From assembly GCF_000760695.4 (NCBI RefSeq), contig NZ_JHEG04000001.1, positions 1,830,717 to 1,894,716 on the forward strand: a stretch of DNA of 64,000 nucleotides, read 5' to 3'. Position 1 is the stretch's first letter; each line of letters opens with the position of its first letter. The notes under the pieces were generated by a model, which did no database searches, was not told where the DNA came from, and was given only the letters and a program-made list of their open reading frames with translations. Shown here piece after piece: positions 33,595 through 41,514 of this stretch. The DNA is from Tolypothrix bouteillei VB521301 (GTDB taxonomy: Bacteria; Cyanobacteriota; Cyanobacteriia; Cyanobacteriales; Nostocaceae). Made by a program: the position numbers and the translations under genes.

Positions 33595-34281
33595 GCCATA
33601 TCTGTATTGTTTGGTAGGAATACCTGTGTTAAAGAATGTTTATTTTTGGTCGGTTTGTTGTTCCTACAGAATTTCTCTCTCCCAAAAGGCTATGGTGGTG
33701 TACAGCTCTCTACAAAAGAGATGAAACATCGTCAAAAGGGAGAATTGGAATGAAGTTCCCCCCTTTTTTAAGGGGGGTTAGGGGGGCTCGAAACCGCCAG
33801 AATGCACTTTAGAAAACTTGTGTACACCACCTTAGCCCAAAAGGAGAGAGATTAAGTTTTTTCTCCCTTCTCTCCTTAGGAGAAAGGTTGGGGATGAGGA
33901 CAGCTTTTGAGGACGTACTTAAAAATTCTTAATTAATAAATGTAAACTTCTTCTGGTTTTTGCGTAATGCCGTCTAACAATGCCGATGAATTACATGAAG
34001 GTTTAATTCAAGTTTTACTACGCGTGTAGGAAGGTTCATATCAGAGGGAAACCTCTGACAGAACCAGAACTTACCTTAGTACACATCAACTCACACTTTT
34101 TTCAAGAGGAGCTGACATACAAAAGAATATAACATACTACCTAATTTAGAAGCCTGAGTATTATCTTCGTTCAATTGTAATTTTTTGACAAAGTTTGAGT
34201 TATTTTATGCATTTTTTCAATAAATCATACGTAGTAGCTTGTTAGGAATCAATCACAAACAGTTAAGGAGTTTTGCAGGGT
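33595..34281. other. Long spacer containing MITE copy 2
   Basis: About 690 bp without a convincing gene between pfkA and the parvulin gene. It contains the MITE-like element (33688-33837), a GAGAGAGATT/CTCTCC-flanked stretch, and AT-rich DNA to 34281. Candidate peptides are short (under 25 residues) and unsupported. Confidence 0.6.
33688..33837. mobile_element. MITE-like element, copy 2 (inverted relative to copy 1)
   Basis: This 150-bp element has terminal inverted repeats GGCTATGGTGGTGTACA (33688-33704) and TGTACACCACCTTAGCC (33821-33837), with one mismatch. The internal sequence is the reverse complement of 16204-16350 with a few substitutions, including AGGGAGAATTGGAAT and the C6/G6 hairpin. 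No coding capacity. Confidence 0.82.
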
Positions 34282-35061
34282 ATGGCTTATGAGATAGAGA
34301 TTGGCGATCGCATTATAACTAGCGAAGAACTGATCGCTTTGGTCGCACAGTACAACATGGTGCCACAACTCTTACAAGAAATCGTTATCGATAGAGCGAT
34401 CGAGCAAATAACCTGCATAAGAGAAGAAATCGCTGTAGCTAGCCAGCAATTCTTCAAACAACATCAAATTAGTAATTCTACCGAACATGAAACATGGCTA
34501 AAACGTTACAACCTCAACCATCAGCAATTTCAAGCCCTGATAACTCGCAAGTTAAGAATAGAAAAATTTCAGCAAGCAACTTGGGGAAACAAACTAGAAT
34601 CTTACTTTCTCCATCGCAAGCCACACTTAGATCAAGTCATATACTCTTTGATTCGCACGCAAGAATTAGGCATTGCCAATGAACTGTATTTTCGCATCCT
34701 AGCTGGGGAGCAAACCTTTGCTGAAGTGGCGCGGGAATATTCTGTAGGACCAGAAGCAGACAGAAGCGGAATTGTCGGACCTGTTGACCTTGGCTCGTTG
34801 CACCCTGGCTTAGCAAAGCAACTTCAAGTCAGTCAACCCGGTCAAATTTGGCGTCCCGTACCTTTTGGAGAATTTTTCGTTATTATACGCTTGGAAAAAT
34901 TTCTTCCCGCACAGCTCGATCAATTTATGAAACAACGTTTGTTAAAAGAATTATTTGAAGGTTGGTTGCAAGAACAAATTAATCAGCTCTCAGCTACAGA
35001 TAAAGCTTGGATGAGGGTGACACGCAAACAGCCACAAGAGAAATCTACTAACGCCGCATAG
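34282..35061 (+). CDS. Parvulin-type peptidylprolyl isomerase without a signal peptide
   Basis: The 259-residue protein has an N-terminal helical SurA-like region and a C-terminal PpiC rotamase domain (about 125-215; LAGEQTFAEVAREYSVGP, GIVGPVDLGSLHPGLA). Unlike SurA/PpiC chaperones of the periplasm it has no signal sequence or membrane helix, so it is probably cytoplasmic. It is the first of three same-strand genes (PPIase, cNMP-ABC exporter, HlyD), suggesting a chaperone that keeps the exported protein unfolded or delivers it. The ATG at 34282 is chosen over the in-frame TTG at 34273, because AAGGAG (34265-34270) is 11 bases from ATG and only two from TTG. Confidence 0.83.
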   Translation: MAYEIEIGDRIITSEELIALVAQYNMVPQLLQEIVIDRAIEQITCIREEIAVASQQFFKQHQISNSTEHETWLKRYNLNHQQFQALITRKLRIEKFQQATWGNKLESYFLHRKPHLDQVIYSLIRTQELGIANELYFRILAGEQTFAEVAREYSVGPEADRSGIVGPVDLGSLHPGLAKQLQVSQPGQIWRPVPFGEFFVIIRLEKFLPAQLDQFMKQRLLKELFEGWLQEQINQLSATDKAWMRVTRKQPQEKSTNAA

Positions 35062-35089
35062 GAAAAGATTAGAAAAATTGGTGCAGCAT

Positions 35090-38041
35090 ATGATGACAAA
35101 TATTTCTGTTGATATAAAAGAATACTTAACAAGTTCATTTCCTTTTTTACACTTATCAGAAAAGACTCTAAACAATTTACAGAAAAAATTTCAATTTTTG
35201 CGCTACCGGATGGGTCAAACAATCGCAAAAAGAGAAGCCCTACCCGAACAAATTAGCATTATCTGTCAAGGACAAGCTCGTTTGCTAGGATACGATCCTC
35301 GGTCAGGCAAACCCGATACTTTGATGTTGCTGCAACCAGGAGAAGTGATAGGTTGGGTAAGTCATGTACGGGATGTGGCTTGTGAAACTGCGATCGCATC
35401 TACAGAAGTGATTTGTCTAAATTTGCCTGCTACCGATTTTCTATCTTTAATGAAGCAAGAATCAGCCTTTGCGGAAGCATTGCAAAGTCGAATCTCCCTA
35501 ACAGAACTGTATGAATTATTAGGAGAAGAACTCAATCGGCGAGCTGATGGCAACACGGATTTACTGAAACTGACACGAACTGCTTGGGAAACAGCTGTTG
35601 TGCAAACATTCCCCATGGGACGATCCTCCTTAATTCCTGGAAATGGGGAAGACCGTCTGTGGTTAGTCAGCGGTAGTTCTCATACTAAATTTCCTGTAGG
35701 CAGTCCTGTAGACTTAAACGCTAACACAAAGCTACCCCTTCACGGAAACCTGCGTTTAGTTGGTGTACCAAAGTATTTACTACCAGCATCTATCATTCCT
35801 GTAACAACATCCACAACAGCAGATTCCTGGGCATCAGATATTCCCTACGCCTCAGAAATCGTTGCCAAACCAGCCATATCCAAGCAATCCCAAAGAGAAA
35901 AATATCCTTATATTCGGGCTAGAGGTCCAATTGATGCAACCCTGGCATGTTTTCAGATGTTGAGCCAGTATTTCAATATGCCCTTCCGCCGAGATATGCT
36001 GCGGCGAGTTTTGACCAAACAACAAGAAAACGCGGGTAGTTTATCCCTGCAATTTTGCGGTGCAGTTGCAGAGTTGATGGGGCTGACAACCCAGATAGTC
36101 AAAATTCCTGCATCTGCTGTCAGCAGATTGCAACCTCCCGTCATGATTTCCTGGCAAGATACTTTTGCAGTTATCTACAAAACCAGTCCCCAGGAGTTAC
36201 TCATTGCCGTTCCTGAAATGGGACTCGTGCGTCGCAAGTCAAGAGACTTTGCTGAAACTTGGGGTACTGAAGGGGAAGTGTTACTCCTACAACCTACAAA
36301 ACACACACCTAAATCGAGATTTGGTCTCTCTTGGTTTGTCCCCTCTCTGCGACGCTATCGAAAAGTTCTGATTGAGGTCTTGATTGCTTCAATAGTGGTA
36401 CAGATTTTTGGCTTGGTGAATCCTCTTGCAACACAAGTCATCATTGATAAAGTTATTGTAGGCAATAGCCCCGATACCCTAGAAGTTTTCGGTATATTTT
36501 TAATAGTCGTCTCAATTGTAGAAGCTATACTGTCTAACGTTCGCACCCATTTATTTGTAGACACGACAAATCGCATAGACCTTTCGTTAGGTTCAGAAGT
36601 CATCAATCACCTGCTACGCTTACCACTCTCCTATTTCGATCGCCGTCCCGTAGGCGAATTAGCAACGCGAATTAACGAACTCGAACACATCCGTTCCTTC
36701 CTCACCGGTACGGCTTTAACAGTAGTCATGGATGCGGTGTTTTCAGTGATTTACATCGCTGTCATGGCTATTTATAGTTGGGTGCTGACCTTAGTGGCTT
36801 TAGTGACAGTACCGCTATTTGCCCTATTGAACCTATTAGTATCGCCAATTATGCGGCGACAATTGCATGAAAAAGCCGAGCGCAACGCCGAAACTCACTC
36901 CTATTTGGTAGAGGTTATGGCGGGAATGCAAACAGTCAAAGCGCAAAATTTAGAATTACGCTCCCGCTGGCAATGGCAAGAACGCTACGCCCGCTACATT
37001 AGTGCTGGGTTTAAGACAATTTCTACCCAAACAACTGCTGGGTCTCTCAGCAACTTCCTGAACAAACTCTCTACTTTATTAGTTTTATGGGTTGGAGCTT
37101 ATCTAGTTCTCAACGGACAACTCACCTTGGGACAACTTATCGCTTTCCGCATCATCTCTAATTACGTCACAAGTCCCTTACTGCGCTTAGTCCAACTGTG
37201 GCAAAATTTTCAAGAAACAGCTTTATCCTTACAACGCCTGAGCGATATTCTCGATACACCCCAAGAAGAAGAACAGGGAGAACATCAAAATATCCTCATG
37301 CCTGCAATTGAAGGTCACGTTTGCTACCAGAATGTTTCTTTTAGTTTCCGTCCCAACAGCCCCATGCAACTGTGCAACATCAATGTCGAATTCCCTAGAG
37401 GTTCATTTATAGGTGTTGTCGGTCAGAGTGGTTCTGGGAAAAGTACTATGTTAAAATTATTACCCAGACTTTACGAGCCAGTCTCGGGAAAAATCTTGAT
37501 TGATGGTTACGATATCAGCAAAGTAGAGCTTTATTCCCTCCGCCGTCAAATAGGGGTAGTCTTACAAGATACTTTATTGTTTGATGGAACAATCCGAGAA
37601 AATATTGCTTTAGCTTATCCAGATGCTAGCGATGAAGAGATTATTGCTGCTGCCAAAGTCGCTTACGCTCACGACTTTATCATGTCATTGCCCAACGGCT
37701 ACAACACTCAAGTTGGCGAACGAGGTTCTGGTTTATCTGGAGGACAAAGACAGCGAGTTGCGATCGCTCGCACAGTCTTGCAAAATCCGCAATTACTGAT
37801 TTTAGACGAAGCGACAAGTGCTTTAGACTACAATGCGGAAGCACAAGTGTGCCGCAATCTAGCAGAAGCATTCAAAGACAAAACAGTATTTTTCATCACT
37901 CACAGATTGACTACTATCCGTAACGCCGATGTCATTTTGATGATGGATAAAGGCGCGATTGTAGAACAAGGAACCCATGAAGAATTGATGTCTCTTAAAG
38001 GTTACTACTACTGTTTGTATAAACAACAAGAAAAAGGCTAA
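35090..38041 (+). CDS. Type I secretion ABC exporter: cNMP-binding + C39-like (inactive) + ABC
   Basis: The 983-residue protein has, in order, a cyclic-nucleotide-binding-like domain (about 15-145; PEQISIICQGQARLL, VIGWVSHV), a linker, a C39-peptidase-like domain (about 275-400), six transmembrane helices (about 415-700) and an ABC domain (about 730-980) with Walker A GQSGSGKST, signature GLSGGQRQR and Walker B LLILDEATSALD. In the C39 region the nucleophilic Cys is replaced (RGPIDATLACF instead of an ECGxxC type) and the His position reads SWQDTFAV, so it should bind but not cleave substrate, as in HlyB. The cNMP domain could tie export to cAMP. ATG 35090 or 35093 is more likely than TTG 35078. 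Confidence 0.9.
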   Translation: MMTNISVDIKEYLTSSFPFLHLSEKTLNNLQKKFQFLRYRMGQTIAKREALPEQISIICQGQARLLGYDPRSGKPDTLMLLQPGEVIGWVSHVRDVACETAIASTEVICLNLPATDFLSLMKQESAFAEALQSRISLTELYELLGEELNRRADGNTDLLKLTRTAWETAVVQTFPMGRSSLIPGNGEDRLWLVSGSSHTKFPVGSPVDLNANTKLPLHGNLRLVGVPKYLLPASIIPVTTSTTADSWASDIPYASEIVAKPAISKQSQREKYPYIRARGPIDATLACFQMLSQYFNMPFRRDMLRRVLTKQQENAGSLSLQFCGAVAELMGLTTQIVKIPASAVSRLQPPVMISWQDTFAVIYKTSPQELLIAVPEMGLVRRKSRDFAETWGTEGEVLLLQPTKHTPKSRFGLSWFVPSLRRYRKVLIEVLIASIVVQIFGLVNPLATQVIIDKVIVGNSPDTLEVFGIFLIVVSIVEAILSNVRTHLFVDTTNRIDLSLGSEVINHLLRLPLSYFDRRPVGELATRINELEHIRSFLTGTALTVVMDAVFSVIYIAVMAIYSWVLTLVALVTVPLFALLNLLVSPIMRRQLHEKAERNAETHSYLVEVMAGMQTVKAQNLELRSRWQWQERYARYISAGFKTISTQTTAGSLSNFLNKLSTLLVLWVGAYLVLNGQLTLGQLIAFRIISNYVTSPLLRLVQLWQNFQETALSLQRLSDILDTPQEEEQGEHQNILMPAIEGHVCYQNVSFSFRPNSPMQLCNINVEFPRGSFIGVVGQSGSGKSTMLKLLPRLYEPVSGKILIDGYDISKVELYSLRRQIGVVLQDTLLFDGTIRENIALAYPDASDEEIIAAAKVAYAHDFIMSLPNGYNTQVGERGSGLSGGQRQRVAIARTVLQNPQLLILDEATSALDYNAEAQVCRNLAEAFKDKTVFFITHRLTTIRNADVILMMDKGAIVEQGTHEELMSLKGYYYCLYKQQEKG

Positions 38042-38049
38042 TGGTGAGT

Positions 38050-38130
38050 CCAGCGCTGCAGGCGGGTTTCCCGCCGTAGGCGACTGGTGAGACCAGCCCT
38101 GCAGGCGGGTTTCCCGCCGTAGGGGACTGG
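38050..38130. repeat. Two tandem 38-bp palindromic repeats
   Basis: Units at 38050-38087 and 38093-38130 share CCAG.CCTGCAGGCGGG then TTTCCCGCCGTAGG.GACTGG. Each contains the hairpin GGCGGG-TTT-CCCGCC and ends in CCAG/CTGG inverted repeats. Confidence 0.75.
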
Positions 38131-38155
38131 CGAACCCGAAGGGCGAACCCGGAGG

Positions 38156-38211
38156 GCTAATGGCTAATAGCTAATGGCTAATAGCTAATAGCTAATGGCT
38201 AATGGTTAATG
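38156..38211. repeat. Heptamer array (GCTAATG/GCTAATA, eight units)
   Basis: Eight consecutive 7-bp units (GCTAATG, GCTAATA and one GTTAATG) between the exporter and its HlyD partner, just downstream of the 38-bp repeats. Confidence 0.8.
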
Positions 38212-38255
38212 GCTAAGATAATTAGCTACTAGCTATTAATAATTGGTAATTAACA

Positions 38256-39722
38256 ATGAGTAATATTATGAATACTGAATACAAATTCGATCAACCCGTT
38301 ATATTAGAACAATCTTCTACCTGGTCGCGGACGATTGTGTGGGGAATTATTGGTATTACTGCTTTTACAATTATTTGGGCATCAATCTTTAAAATTGATG
38401 AAGCAATTCCCGCAACTGGTAAGTTAGAACCTCAAGGTGCAGTGACTGATGTGAAAGCTCCTGTTAGTGGTGTTGTTAAGATCGTTCATGTTAAAGATGG
38501 TCAGCGAGTGAAAAAAGGCGACCTCCTCGTGACTCTCGAACAAACGACTGCGAAAGCACAGTTGATATCATTACAAAAAAATCGTTCTGCTTTGGTACAG
38601 GAAAATGATTTTTACCGCCGTCATCTAGCAGGGAATGTTTCATCGAATCTTAAACTAGGAGTCACACTTAATATTCGTCCGGAAATTGCTTCTTTAACTC
38701 AGAGTCGTGCTGCGATCGTTGCTGAAAATCAAGTTTATCGCGCACAGTTAAGTGGTTCAACACATGGAGTGACCTTGACTCCAGACCAAAAGTTGCGCTT
38801 GCAAAGCCGTGAATCTGATTTTAGTTCTCGCCTAGCGGATATTCAGCTAGAAAAAGAGAAAACAATTGAGAAATTGAGCCAAAACCAGCTTGAGTTAACT
38901 AGTGCGAAAAATGTACTGGCTATTAGTCAAAGAATTTTCAAAGATATGGAAACGGTCATGAAGGAGGGTGCTTTTCCAAGAGCGAGGTATTTGACTCAAC
39001 AGCAGGAAGTTGTAAAATCTCAAGCAGAAGTTGCTCGTCTTATGAAAGAACAGCAGCAATTAAAACTAGCGATCGCCCAATCAAATGAAAAAATCCGCAA
39101 TACTGAAGCTCTTTCTAAAGAGGATTTACTTTCACGCATCACAGTTAATGAAAAAAGTATTGCTGAAATCGACAGTCAACTGACTAAAATTATTTTGGAG
39201 AATCAAAAGAAAGTTAACGAAATTGACAGCCAAATCAGTCAATCGCAGGAAACTCTGAAATATCAAAAAATTAGCGCTCCTGTGGATGGAACTATTTTTG
39301 AGATGCAACCTTCTAGTTCTGGATTTGTTGTGAATACGACTGAGCCAGTTGTAAAAATCGTTCCTAATGAAGAATTAGTTGCTAGAGTGTATATTACTAA
39401 CCGCGATATTGGCTTTGTTAGACAAGGGCAGAAAGTCGATGTCAGAATTGATTCTTTTCCTTTCCAAGAGTTTGGTGATATTAAAGGAGAACTGATTTGG
39501 ATTGGTTCTGATGCTTTGCCACCCGATCAAATTCACAATTTTTATCGTTTTCCGGCAAAAGTGCGTTTGGATAAGCAATCTGTCTTGGTGAGCGATCGCT
39601 CTTTGTCCCTACAATCGGGTATGTCCATCAATGCCAATATAAAATTGCGTCAGCGTACTATTATGAGTATCTTTACTGATTTCTTAGTACAGAAAGCAGA
39701 AAGCCTGAAGTCTATTCGCTAA
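38256..39722 (+). CDS. HlyD family secretion membrane-fusion protein
   Basis: The 488-residue adaptor has a short cytoplasmic N-terminus, one transmembrane helix (about 27-46; TIVWGIIGITAFTIIWAS), a biotinyl-lipoyl half-motif (PVSGVVKIVHVKDGQRVKKGDLLVTL), a long alpha-helical hairpin (about 100-330), the second lipoyl half (KISAPVDGTIFEMQP) and a beta-barrel domain. It should link the ABC exporter to an outer-membrane TolC-like channel encoded elsewhere. It is separated from the exporter gene by 214 bp of repeats, which may uncouple the original operon. Start: ATG 38256 (MSNIMNTEYKF), with Met5 (38268) also possible. Confidence 0.91.
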   Translation: MSNIMNTEYKFDQPVILEQSSTWSRTIVWGIIGITAFTIIWASIFKIDEAIPATGKLEPQGAVTDVKAPVSGVVKIVHVKDGQRVKKGDLLVTLEQTTAKAQLISLQKNRSALVQENDFYRRHLAGNVSSNLKLGVTLNIRPEIASLTQSRAAIVAENQVYRAQLSGSTHGVTLTPDQKLRLQSRESDFSSRLADIQLEKEKTIEKLSQNQLELTSAKNVLAISQRIFKDMETVMKEGAFPRARYLTQQQEVVKSQAEVARLMKEQQQLKLAIAQSNEKIRNTEALSKEDLLSRITVNEKSIAEIDSQLTKIILENQKKVNEIDSQISQSQETLKYQKISAPVDGTIFEMQPSSSGFVVNTTEPVVKIVPNEELVARVYITNRDIGFVRQGQKVDVRIDSFPFQEFGDIKGELIWIGSDALPPDQIHNFYRFPAKVRLDKQSVLVSDRSLSLQSGMSINANIKLRQRTIMSIFTDFLVQKAESLKSIR

Positions 39723-40195
39723 TTCAATCCCGAACAGGTGAAAGCAGCCCAGTAAAAAGGGTGAGAGAAAGGTTTGGACTCTTGGCAAAAAGATTCCAAA
39801 TTTTTTCTGGCTTGGTAAATTAGTTTTCCAATGCGAAGGTGTTTTTTATATTCTTCATTTAAAAATAACACTTGTTGTGCTGCTAACGCTGGGTATTACC
39901 TGAACGATCGTACTTGGTTTTATTTGTTTCCCATCTTTATCAGCAAAGTAAACAAGACTATGGTTTTAAAGCTGGCGATCGCGTAGCACTTAACATTGCA
40001 AGTAATTGGTATTAGAACTGACTGCGTTATTATGTTATTCTCAGTAAATTTTCGAGCGAGCCTCTTAAAACACGTTTATTATGGTAGCGATAGAAACACG
40101 ATCGCACACAGTAAATTTTCACAAAAGTCTCAAGACGCGCCATAGCGCGTCTCTACAAAAAGTTATATGTGTAGCTGAATAAATAATGCAGTCTT
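39723..40195. other. Spacer between hlyD-like and OCP genes
   Basis: This 473-bp convergent gap has no convincing gene. It holds HIP1-like sites (GGCGATCGCG near 39975) and one palindrome, AGACGCGC-CATA-GCGCGTCT at 40133-40152, of a dispersed GAGACGCG type. The palindrome may end either flanking transcript, but neither side has a clear T-run. Confidence 0.55.
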
Positions 40196-41161
40196 CTAGA
40201 CAGGACGTAGGTTTAGCAGTTCTTGAGGAGATGCCAGCATATCGATCGCTACAAAGAAAATTTTGCCTTCAGGATTGATTAAGAACCGCCACGCAATGTT
40301 CATGCCAAGCTGTACACCGAACCAAGGAGTTTGGACTTTACCTGTGATTTTTAATTGTTTAGAACCATCTGCTAAAACTTCTGATATACCCTTTTCTGGC
40401 ATGATGTTGAGTCCTTGTGCTTCTGCGCGCAAATAGGCTGCAATTGCTTGAGGACCAACAATCGGCTTTTGGAAAGGAGGTTGCAAAGCACCATCTGGAG
40501 TAAATAGAGCAATAGCAGCGTCAAAATTGTCTGCGTTTAGAGCCTCAATGTAGTTGATTACAGTCGGATCTGTGATGCCCTCGATAGTGACTTTAGTCGG
40601 AGATGGGACAGTGCGCTCGAACATGGGTTCTACAGCTGCTCTTGCGTAATTAGTAGAACTTGCTCCTGGGTCATATCCCATATCTACTACAGTATTGCGA
40701 AGGACTGTAATTTGTTGTCCTGGATCGAGTTTTTGAATGGCTTCTAACACGACTCTGACACCAGTACTCATTTGATAGCCCGGTGGGATAGGAGCAACAA
40801 GTCCCTGTTTCATCAACTCTCCTAACTCGTACCAGAAAGCTAGCTTGGTGTTAACGCTGAAGTTTGCATAGGAGCGGCTGATGGGCGTGTCAATATGGTC
40901 AGCAAGCTCTCTCATAACTTGCGTTTGCTCGTCATTAGATAGTTGCTTGATTTGGTTGAGTAGCCCTTCTGCTAGTTGCAAACGCGCTGCTCCTGGAGCC
41001 GCAGGAGTGATTGTACGACCTAGCTCGGTGTAGGCAAACCAGAGTAATGCCAATTTATCATCAACGCTAAGTTGGTCAAATAGTGCTATAGTTGCTGGGA
41101 TTGGACTGGGCACTTGAGTGCCGGAGAAAATCTTTTGCGCCGATTCAATAGATAAAGACAT
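40196..41161 (-). CDS. ocp: Orange carotenoid protein (OCP), probably not of the OCP1 type
   Basis: The 321-residue photoprotective protein quenches phycobilisome energy after blue-light activation. The helical N-terminal domain (1-165) and NTF2-like C-terminal domain (193-318) are both present. Carotenoid-contacting residues are conserved relative to Synechocystis OCP1: Trp41, Tyr44, Trp110, Tyr204 (=Y201) and Trp291 (=W288). The inter-domain salt bridge Arg155-Glu247 (=R155-E244) is kept. The OCP1 dimer pair Asp19-Arg27 is replaced by Ser19 and Leu27. The linker is longer, and no FRP gene lies next to it. These features suggest an OCP2 or OCPX type, inferred from remembered OCP1 sequence. 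An inverted repeat lies upstream at 41336-41357. Confidence 0.93.
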   Translation of the reverse strand: MSLSIESAQKIFSGTQVPSPIPATIALFDQLSVDDKLALLWFAYTELGRTITPAAPGAARLQLAEGLLNQIKQLSNDEQTQVMRELADHIDTPISRSYANFSVNTKLAFWYELGELMKQGLVAPIPPGYQMSTGVRVVLEAIQKLDPGQQITVLRNTVVDMGYDPGASSTNYARAAVEPMFERTVPSPTKVTIEGITDPTVINYIEALNADNFDAAIALFTPDGALQPPFQKPIVGPQAIAAYLRAEAQGLNIMPEKGISEVLADGSKQLKITGKVQTPWFGVQLGMNIAWRFLINPEGKIFFVAIDMLASPQELLNLRPV

Positions 41162-41514
41162 ATTAAAATCTCCACGTTTATCTGTTTACTGATTGCGCTG
41201 ATTATTCAGAAGACGATGTCAAAACACAAGCTACTCTAGCCGTTGAATTAGTTTCAGGAATTAGGCGATCGCCAGAATCGAGGCTATCCCGTATTCCATG
41301 AAAAATAGCAGGCATAATGGTTTATGCTGCTTTGTAAAGTAATGTAACACTTACTTTAAGTTCTGTAAAGATATTTCAACAAATAATGACTTACAAGGTG
41401 ATGCGTAAGGGATTTTCAAAAAATAAATTACCCCAGAATCTAGAACGGGCGTCCCCGCCACTAACATAGAACGGGCGTGACGGGGGAGATGCTCAAACCA
41501 TCAGAAAAATGAAT
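41162..41514. other. OCP upstream region
   Basis: This 353-bp spacer includes the candidate operator at 41336-41357 and two copies of TAGAACGGGCG (41440-41480) with a CGTCCCCGCC/GACGGGGGAG partial palindrome, a dispersed repeat type. No gene, and in particular no FRP-like frame, is present here. Confidence 0.6.
41336..41357 (-). promoter_or_regulatory. Candidate operator upstream of OCP
   Basis: AAAGTAA (41336-41342) and TTACTTT (41351-41357) form a perfect inverted repeat with an 8-bp spacer, about 175 bp upstream of the OCP start. The form suits a dimeric regulator; the identity of any regulator is not known. Confidence 0.4.

Noticed and set aside
33571-33753. 60-residue plus-strand open frame after pfkA
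   Set aside because: It begins inside the pfkA terminator hairpin and ends inside the MITE-like element.
34273-34281. TTG start for the parvulin gene
   Set aside because: Only two bases from the AAGGAG motif; the ATG nine bases later has proper spacing.
35365-35520. Active C39 peptidase cargo processing by the exporter
   Set aside because: The C39-like region lacks the catalytic Cys and His, and no double-glycine leader peptide was seen nearby.
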